The notes beneath the pieces were generated by a model. It was not told where the DNA came from and ran no database searches. It saw only the letters and a list, made by a program, of their open reading frames with translations. 64,000 bases of DNA from CAVTTH01 sp963737545 (GTDB taxonomy: Bacteria; Verrucomicrobiota; Verrucomicrobiia; Chthoniobacterales; UBA10450), in the NCBI GenBank assembly GCA_963737545.1, contig CAVTTH010000003.1, positions 1,550,001-1,614,000 of the forward strand, given 5' to 3'. The first letter of the stretch is position 1; the number at the start of each line of letters is the position of its first letter. Both the position numbers and the translations under genes were made by a program. Positions 16,169 through 26,005 of the stretch are shown in pieces.

Positions 16169-17320
16169 ATGAACTATCTGCTGATTCCAGACAAACTTCG
16201 GGCGATCGCCGAGAAGGTTGAAGACGGAGAACGAATATCGGATGGAGAAGCGCTGGAATTGTATCGCTCGAATGATCTCAATGCTCTTGGGATGATGGCC
16301 AATGTCGTGCGCGAGCGAAAGAACGGAAATTTCGCCACTTATATCCACAATCGGTACATTAATTACTCCAACATTTGCGTGCTCTCCTGCCAGTTTTGTG
16401 CATTCGCGGCCAAGAAACGGGACGCGCACGCTTTCGAACATACCATTGGCGAGATTATTGTGGCGGTTCGTGGAGCACTCCCTCTCGGCATCACTGAGGT
16501 GCACATGGTCGGAGGTTTGCACCCAACACTGAAGAAGGAGTGGTATCTTGAGCTAATCCGCAGCATTCGGGCTCTCGATCCCGATTTACACATTAAGGCC
16601 TTCACCGCCATCGAAGTTCGACATCTGGCGCGAAGAGTTTTCCGCACGTCTATCCGAAATACGCTTGAGATGTTGCGCGAAGCTGGGCTCGGTTCGATGA
16701 CTGGAGGCGGGGCTGAGATTTTTGATCCAGTGGTGCGCGACCAGATCTGTCGCGGCAAAGAAACAGCGGAAGAATGGCTCGATGCTCATCGCACCTGGCA
16801 CAGAATGGGAGGCCGCAGCACTTGCACGATGCTCTATGGCCATGTCGAGACTCTCGAACACCGTGTTGATCATTTGCGCCAACTTCGCGAACTACAGGAT
16901 GAGACGGGTGGCTTCACTGGTTTTATCCCGTTTGCGTTCGAACCGCAGACCACGGTTCTTTCGCACATCCGACCGGCGTCGGCTTACGAACAGCTGCGAA
17001 ACCTGGCCGTTAGCCGCATCTATTTGGACAACTTCGACCATGTCACCGCCTACTGGGTGAGCATGGGATTACCGCTTGCGCAGGTTTCCCTTAGCTACGG
17101 TGTTGATGATTTGCACGGCACCATCATCGAGGAAAAGATTTTCCACATGGCAGGCGCCAACACACCGCAACAGCAATCCGTGGCCGCACTGGAACACGCC
17201 ATCCGCGAAGCCGGGCGTGAGCCAGCGCAGCGCGACAGTCATTATCGTCATCTCCCACCCGGGCCCAGGGGCCGTCCACCAGCCAAAGCGACGGTGGAGG
17301 GCGAGCTGGTCTGCGCCTAA
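16169..17320 (+). CDS. mqnE: Aminofutalosine synthase (radical SAM)
   Basis: MqnE joins 3-enolpyruvyl-benzoate to a SAM-derived adenosyl radical, making aminofutalosine in the futalosine route to menaquinone. The [4Fe-4S] motif CVLSCQFC (C-x3-C-x2-C) lies near residue 70, and GITEVHMVGGLHP, MTGGGAEIFDPVVR and GFIPFAFEP are characteristic. ATG 16169 (MNYLLIPD) is preferred; GTG 16142 adds nine residues. It ends three bases before mqnA. Confidence 0.94.
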   Translation: MNYLLIPDKLRAIAEKVEDGERISDGEALELYRSNDLNALGMMANVVRERKNGNFATYIHNRYINYSNICVLSCQFCAFAAKKRDAHAFEHTIGEIIVAVRGALPLGITEVHMVGGLHPTLKKEWYLELIRSIRALDPDLHIKAFTAIEVRHLARRVFRTSIRNTLEMLREAGLGSMTGGGAEIFDPVVRDQICRGKETAEEWLDAHRTWHRMGGRSTCTMLYGHVETLEHRVDHLRQLRELQDETGGFTGFIPFAFEPQTTVLSHIRPASAYEQLRNLAVSRIYLDNFDHVTAYWVSMGLPLAQVSLSYGVDDLHGTIIEEKIFHMAGANTPQQQSVAALEHAIREAGREPAQRDSHYRHLPPGPRGRPPAKATVEGELVCA

Positions 17321-17323
17321 CGA

Positions 17324-18097
17324 GTGGGCATTAGTGCATTGCGAATCGGTTGCGTTGGGTATTTGAACGCGCGGCCATTGATTCACGGTTGGCTGGGGAA
17401 GGTCGTCTTTGATCACCCATCTGCTCTTTGTGGCAAACTGGCGGCGGGCAAACTGGACGTCGCTCTGGTCTCGAGTTTCGAATTTCTTCGCAATCCAATT
17501 TATTCAATTGTTGATGGCGTTTCGATTTCATCCGAAGGGCCGGTTTACAGCGTCTTTGTCGCCTACGATGAATCGCCCTTCCCGAATATCGAGTTGGACC
17601 CGGCTTCGCAAACCTCGGTGGCTTTGCTTCGTTACTTGATTGCGGAACGTGGTTGCAATTTTTGCCCAATGGAAATCGCGCCAGACAGATTATCGCCGCT
17701 GCGGGCGGGTGGCGCGCGATTGCTCATCGGGGACCAGGCAATTCGGTTTCGACAGAAGTTTGCCGACGCTTATCACTATTGGGATCTGGGGGAGGAATGG
17801 GATCGGCTTACAAAATTGCCATTCGTATACGCGCTTTGGCTGGTCCGGCCGAAGGTCTCCCGCGCCGACATGATTGCCGAGCGCTTGCGCGCATTGCGCG
17901 ACAAGAACCTTTCGAAGGTTGGTGACCTCATTCTCGCAGAGAAGGAATTCGATCGGGAATTTTGTGTCCGCTATTACGACAAGCACGTGCGATTCAACTT
18001 TGGAGCAAGAGAGAAGGAAGGATTGAGAACCTTCCAAAGGTTGTGCCAGGAGCGCGGGCTCCTGCCACAGCGGGGGATCGAGCTCAGGATCGTGTAG
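17324..18097 (+). CDS. mqnA: Chorismate dehydratase
   Basis: MqnA dehydrates chorismate to 3-enolpyruvyl-benzoate, the first step of the futalosine pathway. The product (257 residues, GTG start) opens IGCVGYLNARPL and contains KLDVALVSSFEFLRN and LLIGDQAIRF, typical of this periplasmic-binding-protein-like fold. It directly follows mqnE, so the first two steps are made together. mqnC and mqnD are not in the window. Confidence 0.93.
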   Translation: MGISALRIGCVGYLNARPLIHGWLGKVVFDHPSALCGKLAAGKLDVALVSSFEFLRNPIYSIVDGVSISSEGPVYSVFVAYDESPFPNIELDPASQTSVALLRYLIAERGCNFCPMEIAPDRLSPLRAGGARLLIGDQAIRFRQKFADAYHYWDLGEEWDRLTKLPFVYALWLVRPKVSRADMIAERLRALRDKNLSKVGDLILAEKEFDREFCVRYYDKHVRFNFGAREKEGLRTFQRLCQERGLLPQRGIELRIV

Positions 18098-18199
18098 TTG
18101 TGCGATGACAGCGGCGCTCGGCAGGATTTCCCAAAGCAGGACTAGCGGCCGCTACAATGCTGCTTATGGTTCTAGTTAGATAAACGTGGCGAAGCCCTT

Positions 18200-18826
18200 A
18201 TGGAGGAACCTTCTCGTCGGGAACTACGATGGATTCGCGCTGGTGTAGTAGGGGGAATGTGGGCCTGTTTCGCTTATCCCGCGCTGATCTTTGCCCCGCT
18301 CCCGCTGGCCCTGTCGGCTGCTCTGGCCGCCAGCTTTGGGCCCACTCTCGCGTTCGGGTCCATTGGGCTTTGGCGGCTGATTCGGTTGCACCACGTCTCC
18401 GTCGCTGCCGCCGCGGGCGCGGGTTTGAATGCCATCGGAGGTGCCCTTTTCACTGCGATGCTTCTCGTGCAAATGGCTGTCGGCGTCGCCACCGGTAATC
18501 ACACGGACCGTCCCTTGCAGGCAGTCTGGCTCGGACTCGACGTAGCGTGGGATGCCTATATCGGAATCGGCACGGCTTTGTTTGGCTTGAGCATGGTTCG
18601 CCACCCGCGATTCGGGCGGGTGTTCGGAAGCACCGGCATCGCGATAGCAATAGCTCTTCTTTGCCTGAATCTGTATACGTTTCCAATTCCCCCGGCGAAC
18701 GCTGGGCTGGTTGACTTGGGTCCACTTGTCGGTTGCTGGTACCTGGTGGTCACCGTGAGGGTTTGGCAATCACTGGATTGGGCGGAACGTGTGTCGCGCG
18801 GCGGGGCGGGCCAAGCAGCGGAATGA
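18200..18826 (+). CDS. Hypothetical multi-pass membrane protein
   Basis: The 208-residue product has about six hydrophobic segments (residues 13-35, 38-58, 68-95, 112-133, 140-160 and 168-190) joined by short loops. The Ala/Gly content and the WLGLDVAWDAYIG segment do not let me assign a family. ATG 18200 is preceded by a weak ribosome-binding site. It stands alone between mqnA and recJ. Confidence 0.7.
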   Translation: MEEPSRRELRWIRAGVVGGMWACFAYPALIFAPLPLALSAALAASFGPTLAFGSIGLWRLIRLHHVSVAAAAGAGLNAIGGALFTAMLLVQMAVGVATGNHTDRPLQAVWLGLDVAWDAYIGIGTALFGLSMVRHPRFGRVFGSTGIAIAIALLCLNLYTFPIPPANAGLVDLGPLVGCWYLVVTVRVWQSLDWAERVSRGGAGQAAE

Positions 18827-18902
18827 CTGCCGAAAAGTCTGGACTCTGCTCTCAGTCTGGCTCGGACTCTTGTAAGGAAATCGAGAGCGATTAGAGTAAT
18901 CG

Positions 18903-20610
18903 GTGCAAAGCCGGTGGATCATTGCCCCGCCTGAAGAACTGAATGGTGGACCGATTTCGTGGAGCGAGATCTGCGGATCGAACTGCATCTCACGCCTGCT
19001 CCTGCGGAAGGGTTTTACAGGTGCCGAAGAGATCGAAAACTTCCTCCGGCCGCGATTGAGCTTGTTAGGCGACCCATTCCTGCTGCCGGGCATGGAGGCG
19101 GCAGTAAAACGCATTCTCGAGGCGCTGGATCGGCGCGAGCGCATCGCGCTCTTCGGCGATTATGATGTCGATGGCGTGACATCTCTGGCCCTTCTCGCCC
19201 AGATGTTGCGCAGTTATGGAGCCAGCCCCGATTTGTTTCTGCCGCTACGGATGGAGGAGGGCTACGGGTTAAGCAGCGAAAGCGTCAGTCGGTGTTGCGA
19301 ACTATATCGGCCGCAGCTGCTGATTGCGGTCGACTGCGGCACATCGTCCGTCGCCGAGATTGCCGATTTACGCCAGCGTGGAATCGACGTTCTCGTGCTC
19401 GATCATCACGAGCCGAAGTCTTCACTTCCCGATTGCGTCGCCATTGTAAATCCAAAGATCAAAAAGAATTCCCCGGCCGAATATCTATGCAGTGTCGGGA
19501 TTGTTTTTAAGCTGTGCCATGCGCTTCTCAAGACGCGACCGCTTCCTTCGTTTGACCTCCGACAACATCTCGATCTGGTCGCGCTCGGAACCGTCGCCGA
19601 CATCGTGCCTTTGCATCAGGAGAATCGAGTCCTGGTGCAGCGCGGTGCATTGCAGCTCGCCCGGTCCACGCGACCGGGCATGCGAAAATTGATGGAAGTC
19701 GCCGCGGTGCGTGCGCCCATTTCCCCAGAAGATATAGGCTTCCGTCTCGGTCCACGATTAAATGCGGCCGGCCGCCTGCATACCGCGGAGAAAGCCTTGC
19801 GTTTGCTCCTTACCGAAGACGAAGATGAAGCGACAGAACTCGCAACCTTGCTTGACGAACAGAACCGCGAACGGCAGGCGGTTGAGAAACAGATATTTGC
19901 CGAGGCCGACGAGAAAGTTGCCCGGGATTTCGATCCTGCCGCGCACGCCGCGATCGTAGTAGGCGCGCGCGCCTGGCATCCGGGAGTTCTCGGGATCGTA
20001 GCATCCCGGATCACGCGCAAATATCACCGGCCCACGATTGTCGTCGGGTTCGATGAGACCGGATTGGGCAAAGGAAGCGGACGAAGTATTGAAGGCTTTT
20101 CTCTCGTTGGGGCGTTGACCGGTTGCAGTGGATGGCTGGCAAAATTTGGCGGACACGAAATGGCCGCCGGACTGACTGTGACCGAGGAGAATTTTGCGTC
20201 CTTCGCCGAGGATTTTCGTCGGATCGCGCGCGGCATGATTTCAGACGATCAGCTCCAACCCTGCTTGCATATTGATCATGAGCTCAGTTTCCCCGAATTG
20301 AATTACGATTTCTTGCGCTGGCACGAGATGCTCCAACCATTTGGGAGCGGGAATCCTCAGCCTGTTTTCGTCGCGCGCGAAGTCGAGCCAGCCAGTGAAC
20401 CCAGGATCGTGAAAGAGAAGCACGTCGTCTTGCGACTCCGACAACACAACTATCATCAGCGCGCAATTTTTTTCGACGGCGCGATGCAGGCCCTCCCGCC
20501 GACGCCCTGGGATGTCGCCTTCCGAATCACTTCCGATGAGTACCGAGGGCGAAACGCGTTTGCAAATGCACGTGCGGGCGCTGCGCACCGCCGCTCCAAT
20601 CGAATGCTAG
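18903..20610 (+). CDS. recJ: Single-stranded-DNA exonuclease RecJ, with an apparent +1 frameshift near its end
   Basis: RecJ is a 5'-3' single-strand DNA exonuclease in recombination and repair. DHH-family motifs are clear: FGDYDVDG near residue 88, VDCGTSS, LDHHEP, GRLHTAEKA and the DHHA1 region GKGSGRSIEGF ... FGGHEMAAG, then the OB domain. Read literally the frame runs on into recG. At 20547-20550 dropping one G changes the reading to EYRGETRLQMHVRALRTAA with a stop at 20608, restoring a 568-residue RecJ whose stop overlaps the recG ATG. Start is GTG 18903. Confidence 0.9.
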
Positions 20611-22666
20611 AACTCTCGCAGGCGCTCACCGAGATCGAATGGATTCCTCGCGCGAAAATTGTCCCGCTCCGGCGCCTCGGAATTGAAACCGTCGAGGATT
20701 TGCTGACCCATTTCCCGAAGCGTCACGAGGATCGCACGGAATTTCCACATTTTCCGCGCGAGGAAGGCGATCAATCGGTTTGCCTTTGCGGCGAGGTGGT
20801 CAAAACCCAGCTCCGACGCTTCGGTGGTTGGAAGAAAATCTTTGAAGCCACGTTGCAGGAAACCAACGCGAACGCGCTCAGTCAGCCGTTGGTCTGTCGC
20901 TGGTTCAATCTGCATTACGTGCAAAAGATGATCGCCACCGGTCAGCGACTGGTTGTTTTCGGCAAGCCGCGCCTTCGCGGACAACGTCTTTGTATGGAGC
21001 ACCCGGAGTTTGAGGTGATTGAGAATGACGACGAAATCTCCATTCATTTTCGACGGATCGCACCTATTTATCCTGCGACGGAGGGACTCTCGCAGCGTGT
21101 TTTGCGCAGCCTGATCTATCGTGTGCTCGAGAGTGTGGATTTGGACTCGATCGAGACGCTCCTGCCGCGCGGGGTCGATTTAGGCGAACGGAGCGATGCG
21201 ATGCGCCAAATTCATTTTCCGGAAAGCCAGGCGAATCTCGGACCGGCGCGTGAACATTTGGTCTACTCCGAATTCTTCGCGATGCAGATGCTGATTGGAT
21301 CGCGACGCTCTTCCGCCATTTCCCGGAGCGGACGAGCGCATTGCGGCACCGGTGCATTGCTCGCGCGATTTCTGCGCGACTTGCCGTTCGACCTAACCAA
21401 CGCACAGGAACGCGTGATCGACGAGTTGCGGCATGACCTCGCGGCCGACCAGCCGATGAACCGTTTGCTTCAGGGCGATGTCGGTTCCGGCAAAACGGTC
21501 GTTGCCATCGCAGCGATGTTGCTCGCCGTGGAAGCCCGGTTCCAAACTGCGCTCATGGCTCCGACACAAATCCTGGCCGAGCAGCATTACGCTGTTCTCT
21601 GTCGCTGGCTCGAACCGCTCGGAATCAAGATTTCGCTTCGAACTGCCGATCGTCAGGAAGAGAATTTTCTCCCGCTCATCTCTGGTAATGAAAGTCCTGA
21701 CATCCTCATCGGGACCCACGCTTTACTTTATGAGGGTGTTTCATTCGACAATCTCGGCCTTGTGGTCATCGATGAGCAGCACAAGTTCGGCGTCTCGCAG
21801 CGCGCCCGGCTGACCGCACGCGAGCCGGCGCCGGATGTTCTCGTCATGACAGCCACGCCCATTCCTCGCACCCTCACGATGACTGTTTATGGGGATCTCG
21901 ATGTGTCGGTGATTGATGAGATGCCACTGAATCGCGGGAGAATAATCACCGCTGTTCGAGACCAATCGAAGCTCGGCGAAGTACTCTCCTTCATGCGCGA
22001 GCGATTCGAAGCGGGACGCCAAGCCTACATCGTTTATCCTCTGATTGACGAGAGCGAAAAGCTGGACGTCAAAGCCGCAGCTGCGGAATTCGAAACCTGG
22101 CGCGAGCGGTTGCGGCCATTCCGCTGCGAGTTGTTACATGGCCGCATACCGAGCCTGGAAAAGCAATCGATCATGGAGCGGTTCCGGCGGGGAGAAACGA
22201 GCGCACTCATCAGCACCACGGTGATTGAAGTGGGGGTAGACGTTCCCAACGCCACAATCATGCTCATTGAAAATGCCGAGCGCTTCGGACTCGCTCAGCT
22301 GCACCAGCTGCGGGGTCGGATCGGTCGAGGCGAGCATAAGTCGTATTGCATTCTCTTAAGCACAGAGAAATCACCCGAGACCGTGGCGAAACTCGCCGTC
22401 CTGGAGAAGACCAACAACGGATTTGAGATCGCCGAAGCGGACTGGGAGTTGCGCGGTCCCGGCGACCTGCTCGGAACGGCGCAGAGCGGTTTGCCTGCAC
22501 TTAAGCTCGGCAATCTAAAAACCGACGCTGCTCTGATGCGAAACGCCCGCATCGGCCGCGGTGAAGATCTTCGAGTTTCGATCCGAAGCTCGCGGCTCCG
22601 GAAAATCAACGTTTCCGTCAATTGATTGTCGAACAAGAGGGACGGACTTTTTCTCAAATTAGCTGA
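20604..22666 (+). CDS. recG: ATP-dependent DNA helicase RecG, 3' end disrupted by two apparent +1 shifts
   Basis: RecG reverses stalled forks and branch-migrates Holliday junctions. From ATG 20604 (MLELSQALTEIEWIP) it has the N-terminal wedge/OB domain, Walker A GDVGSGKTVVA, DEQHKFG, TATPIPRT and the motif V-VI region TTVIEVGVDVPN ... QLRGRIGRG. Near the end two bases appear to be inserted, one G at 22554-22555 and one T at 22576-22578. Removing both restores KIFEFDPKLA... and a stop at 22664, overlapping htrA (TGATG) and giving 686 residues. Read literally, the stop is at 22623 with a scrambled tail. Confidence 0.92.
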
Positions 22667-24174
22667 TGAAGAATTTTCTCAAATTTCTGCTTTTTGTGAT
22701 TCTGTTGAGCGCGGGAATTTCGGCGCTTTACGACTATCGCTTCAAGCACGGTGGTCTGCCTTTGGGCGATCGTGTGGTGCCGGAGAAATATACGCTCGCG
22801 ACGGTCTCGCCGGTTGATCCGAAAGAGGTGTCGACTCTCGAGGCCTTGAGCCGCGAGAGACGCGCTTTGGTCAGCAGCGTCATTCCATCGGTCGTGAGCG
22901 TGAAGACCTCGCGCAAGATCGCGGTGCGCCGGCAATATGGGCTCGATCCTTTCGAGTTTTTTAATCGAAATCCGCGGCAGTTTCGCAATCCTCGTGATGA
23001 AGCACTGGTGCAAAATTCGCTCGGCTCCGGCGTGATTGTCTCGAACGAAGGCCACATCATCACGAATAATCACGTTGTCGATCAAGTGGATGAAATCGAA
23101 GTTCAGTTAAGCGACGGCCGGACGAAAAAGGCGAGACTCGTGGGCGCCGATACCGTGGTTGATCTGGCCGTTTTGAAAATCGATGAACCTGGCCTGAAGC
23201 CGCTCAAGCTCGGTGATTCGGACAAGGTGCAAGCGGGCGACTCTGTTCTCGCAGTGGGAAACCCGTTCGGTTTTGAGGAAACGGTTACCGACGGAATCAT
23301 CAGCTCGAAAGGACGTCCGAATCGCGTGGATGGGTTCGGAGATTTTCTTCAAACCAACGCGGCGATCAATCCCGGCAACAGCGGCGGTCCGCTCATCAAT
23401 CTGAGCGGTGAGATTATCGGAATCAATACGGCGATTATTTCACGCAGTGGCGGCTCACAAGGCATTGGTTTTGCGATTCCGTCAAACACCGTGCGAATGG
23501 CGCTGGAGAGCCTGTTGAAACAAGGTCGAATCATTCGTGGCTACCTCGGAATCCAGAGCCTGCCTCCGCAAGCCGGTCAGAACAATCATTCCGACGGCGT
23601 AGTGATCGATGATGTGGTTCCCGGATCGCCTGCCGCTCAGGCACAGCTGCAGAAAGGGGACGTCATTCGCAAATTCGGAGGGCACGACGTCAAGAATTTT
23701 TCTGAACTCCGAACATTAGTTTCTCAGGCTGAGCTGAACAAGAAAACGGAACTGGAAATCATTCGGGACGGGAAGCCGGTTAAGGTAACGACCGAAATCA
23801 AGGAGCAGCCAGCCAATTATTTGTCGGCGGGCGTCGCGCCGCAACCGTCGCAACCGGAAGATTCACAGACGCCCGACGACCAGGAAACGGAGGGCGGCCC
23901 TCTCGATGCGATTCAGGTAGCCGAATTGACTCCGGAGGTCGCGCGTCGCTTGAATGTGCCGAGCGGTGTTCGCGGGGTTGTAATTACCAACGTCGAAGGT
24001 TCCTCCAGCAACAGGCTGCAGGCCGGTGACGTGATCGAGGAGATCAACCAACAGCCCGTCACCTCCGTTGCCGAATTCGAGAAAATCGCTAACTCGCTCG
24101 ATCCGAACGGCACTCAAGTCCTTTCGGTTTGCCGACAGCGCACGCGATCGTTCATTGTCATTCGACCTGGTTAG
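22666..24174 (+). CDS. HtrA/DegP-family periplasmic serine protease
   Basis: A Do-type protease and chaperone for misfolded envelope proteins. Residues 1-22 form a membrane anchor or signal. The trypsin-like domain carries the triad His136 (NNHVVD), Asp166 (VVDLAVLK) and Ser239 (NPGNSGGPL). Two PDZ domains follow, at about 290-385 and 410-500, separated by a Gln/Pro/Asp-rich linker. Length is 502 residues. Its start overlaps the restored recG stop, so it appears to be the last gene of a recJ-recG-htrA operon. Confidence 0.95.
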   Translation: MKNFLKFLLFVILLSAGISALYDYRFKHGGLPLGDRVVPEKYTLATVSPVDPKEVSTLEALSRERRALVSSVIPSVVSVKTSRKIAVRRQYGLDPFEFFNRNPRQFRNPRDEALVQNSLGSGVIVSNEGHIITNNHVVDQVDEIEVQLSDGRTKKARLVGADTVVDLAVLKIDEPGLKPLKLGDSDKVQAGDSVLAVGNPFGFEETVTDGIISSKGRPNRVDGFGDFLQTNAAINPGNSGGPLINLSGEIIGINTAIISRSGGSQGIGFAIPSNTVRMALESLLKQGRIIRGYLGIQSLPPQAGQNNHSDGVVIDDVVPGSPAAQAQLQKGDVIRKFGGHDVKNFSELRTLVSQAELNKKTELEIIRDGKPVKVTTEIKEQPANYLSAGVAPQPSQPEDSQTPDDQETEGGPLDAIQVAELTPEVARRLNVPSGVRGVVITNVEGSSSNRLQAGDVIEEINQQPVTSVAEFEKIANSLDPNGTQVLSVCRQRTRSFIVIRPG

Positions 24175-24300
24175 GTCGTTAGGAAGAATCCGCCGCGCAA
24201 GGATTGCGGAGGGGAAACGCAATACTTTCTCGGCTTTGCGAGGGACGTTTGAATAATCGTGGGCGTACGAAAGTCCAAGCTTCAGCAACGATCCAATGTT

Positions 24301-25908
24301 ATGAAACGAATGTTTTTTGCACTAGCTGTGCTCGGATTTATTCTGTTGGCCGCACAGCAGTTGAGGGCGGACGATGTTTCGTTCGAGTTCTTTTACGATA
24401 ATCTCAACGACGGAAACTGGGTGGAGGCAGGCGACTACGGTTATTGCTGGCAGCCCAACGTTGCCAGCGACAGCAGCTGGCGGCCTTATGCGGATGGCTT
24501 TTGGGCCTACACCGATGTCGGCTGGACCTGGGTCTCCAACGAGGATTTCGGTTGGGCGACGTATCACTATGGGCGCTGGGCGAAGTTGGCCAGCCTGGGA
24601 TGGGTTTGGATCCCCGGCACCGAATGGGGCCCCGCCTGGGTCTCATGGCGCATCGGTGGCGATCAAATAGGATGGGCGCCGTTACCACCCACGCGATCCG
24701 GGGAACCTGTTTATGAGGGCCGCACGATCGGCGGTCAAGTGGACATCGAGTTCGATATCGGGCCCTTGTATTACAACTTCGTCGATGTCCGCTACATCGG
24801 CGAGCCCCGGCTGCGTGAGCGGATCTACGAGCCATCGCGCAACGTCGCGTTCATCCGCAACACAGTGAACGTCACCAACATCACTTACACGAACACGACC
24901 GTGTACAACCACGGACCGGATTACAGCGAGCTAAGCGAACGCTCGTCACACCCGATCCAGCGCCTGACTCTTCACCGTCAGACCAACGTTGGCGCGGAAG
25001 GAGGATTTCGCGCGAGCGCAGCGACGAAGGTCGAGGCCGGCAGGCTTGAAGTGACAGCTCCAATCACAATCAAGAAGACGCCGCCGACGGTGGCTCCGAA
25101 GGCGGTGAAGACGAAAATCGCGCATCCGAAATTGGAAACCGGATGGTCCGGGATCACAGATCCAAACGCAAAAGTACAGTTGCAAGAGAAGATGAAGACC
25201 GAGGATTCGAAGAAGATTCCACCGGCAACGACCAATGAGGTTGCTGCTGGCAGCGCGCCAACTCCCGCAACTACCACTTCGGTAGGTCCGGTCGCGACCA
25301 CGACACCGGTTCACAGCGCTTCTCCGGGCGTTTCAGCGGCGCCGACCAGTTCGCCGGCGGAAAAAGGTAAGGGAAGTCGAGGTCATGCAATCCAACCGGA
25401 GGCAACTCCGCTGGGCACTCCTATAAAAGCGTCGCCGCTCACCAAGGCGCCGAATTCGATCGAATCGAAGACACCTCCGCCAGCCGCGTCGATTCCGGCA
25501 AAGGGACCGAATCGAAAGGAAGCCGCCCACCTGCCACCGGAAGAAAGAAATGCCGGCGTCAAAGGCAAAGCCGTCGAGGATGCAGCGCGGGCAAACCGCA
25601 ACACAAGACATCCCACGTTTTCTCCTCCGGAGAAGGCGACCAGCAAAGCGCCCATTGTTTCCCCAACCGTGCCAAGGCAGGAAAGGGTCGGATCTCCCAA
25701 GACGGAGATGCCGGTTGGAACTCCCGGTCGGCCCAAGACAGGCGATCAGCCCAAGCGGGCGATTGAACGTCAGACTCCTTCTGTTCCACCGCAGCGAGGC
25801 GTTGCTCCGGCGGGCGATGGTTCCCACAGCCGTAATCAAGAAAAGCAGCCGACCCCCAAGAAGACAAAAAAAGGCGAGGAGCCTGCGGCTTCTGCGACGC
25901 CCGGTTAG
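24301..25908 (+). CDS. DUF6600 secreted protein with Pro/Thr/Lys-rich tail
   Basis: From ATG 24301 a signal peptide of about 23 residues is followed by a Trp/Gly/Tyr-rich domain (residues 24-140). Its repeating pattern (WAYTDVGWTWVSNEDFGW, YHYGRWAKLASLGWVWIPG, EWGPAWVSW, IGWAPLPP) is that of DUF6600. Residues from about 225 to 535 are Pro/Ala/Thr/Lys-rich and probably disordered. The role is unknown; export to the envelope or surface is inferred. A further 14 codons upstream are open but lack a better start. Confidence 0.85.
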   Translation: MKRMFFALAVLGFILLAAQQLRADDVSFEFFYDNLNDGNWVEAGDYGYCWQPNVASDSSWRPYADGFWAYTDVGWTWVSNEDFGWATYHYGRWAKLASLGWVWIPGTEWGPAWVSWRIGGDQIGWAPLPPTRSGEPVYEGRTIGGQVDIEFDIGPLYYNFVDVRYIGEPRLRERIYEPSRNVAFIRNTVNVTNITYTNTTVYNHGPDYSELSERSSHPIQRLTLHRQTNVGAEGGFRASAATKVEAGRLEVTAPITIKKTPPTVAPKAVKTKIAHPKLETGWSGITDPNAKVQLQEKMKTEDSKKIPPATTNEVAAGSAPTPATTTSVGPVATTTPVHSASPGVSAAPTSSPAEKGKGSRGHAIQPEATPLGTPIKASPLTKAPNSIESKTPPPAASIPAKGPNRKEAAHLPPEERNAGVKGKAVEDAARANRNTRHPTFSPPEKATSKAPIVSPTVPRQERVGSPKTEMPVGTPGRPKTGDQPKRAIERQTPSVPPQRGVAPAGDGSHSRNQEKQPTPKKTKKGEEPAASATPG

Positions 25909-26005
25909 TGATCGTTACATAACTTCAAACCTGAGACGGCCGGATCGATCCCGGGCTGTCTTGGTCCTTTGTCAGGCAATCGAGGATGCGAGCGGAGTCG
26001 CTTCC

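Noticed and set aside
18903..22625. A natural RecJ-RecG fusion protein of 1240 residues
   Set aside because: One base removed restores both normal ends with an overlapping stop and start; the literal linker has no family character and other genes here show the same type of insertion.
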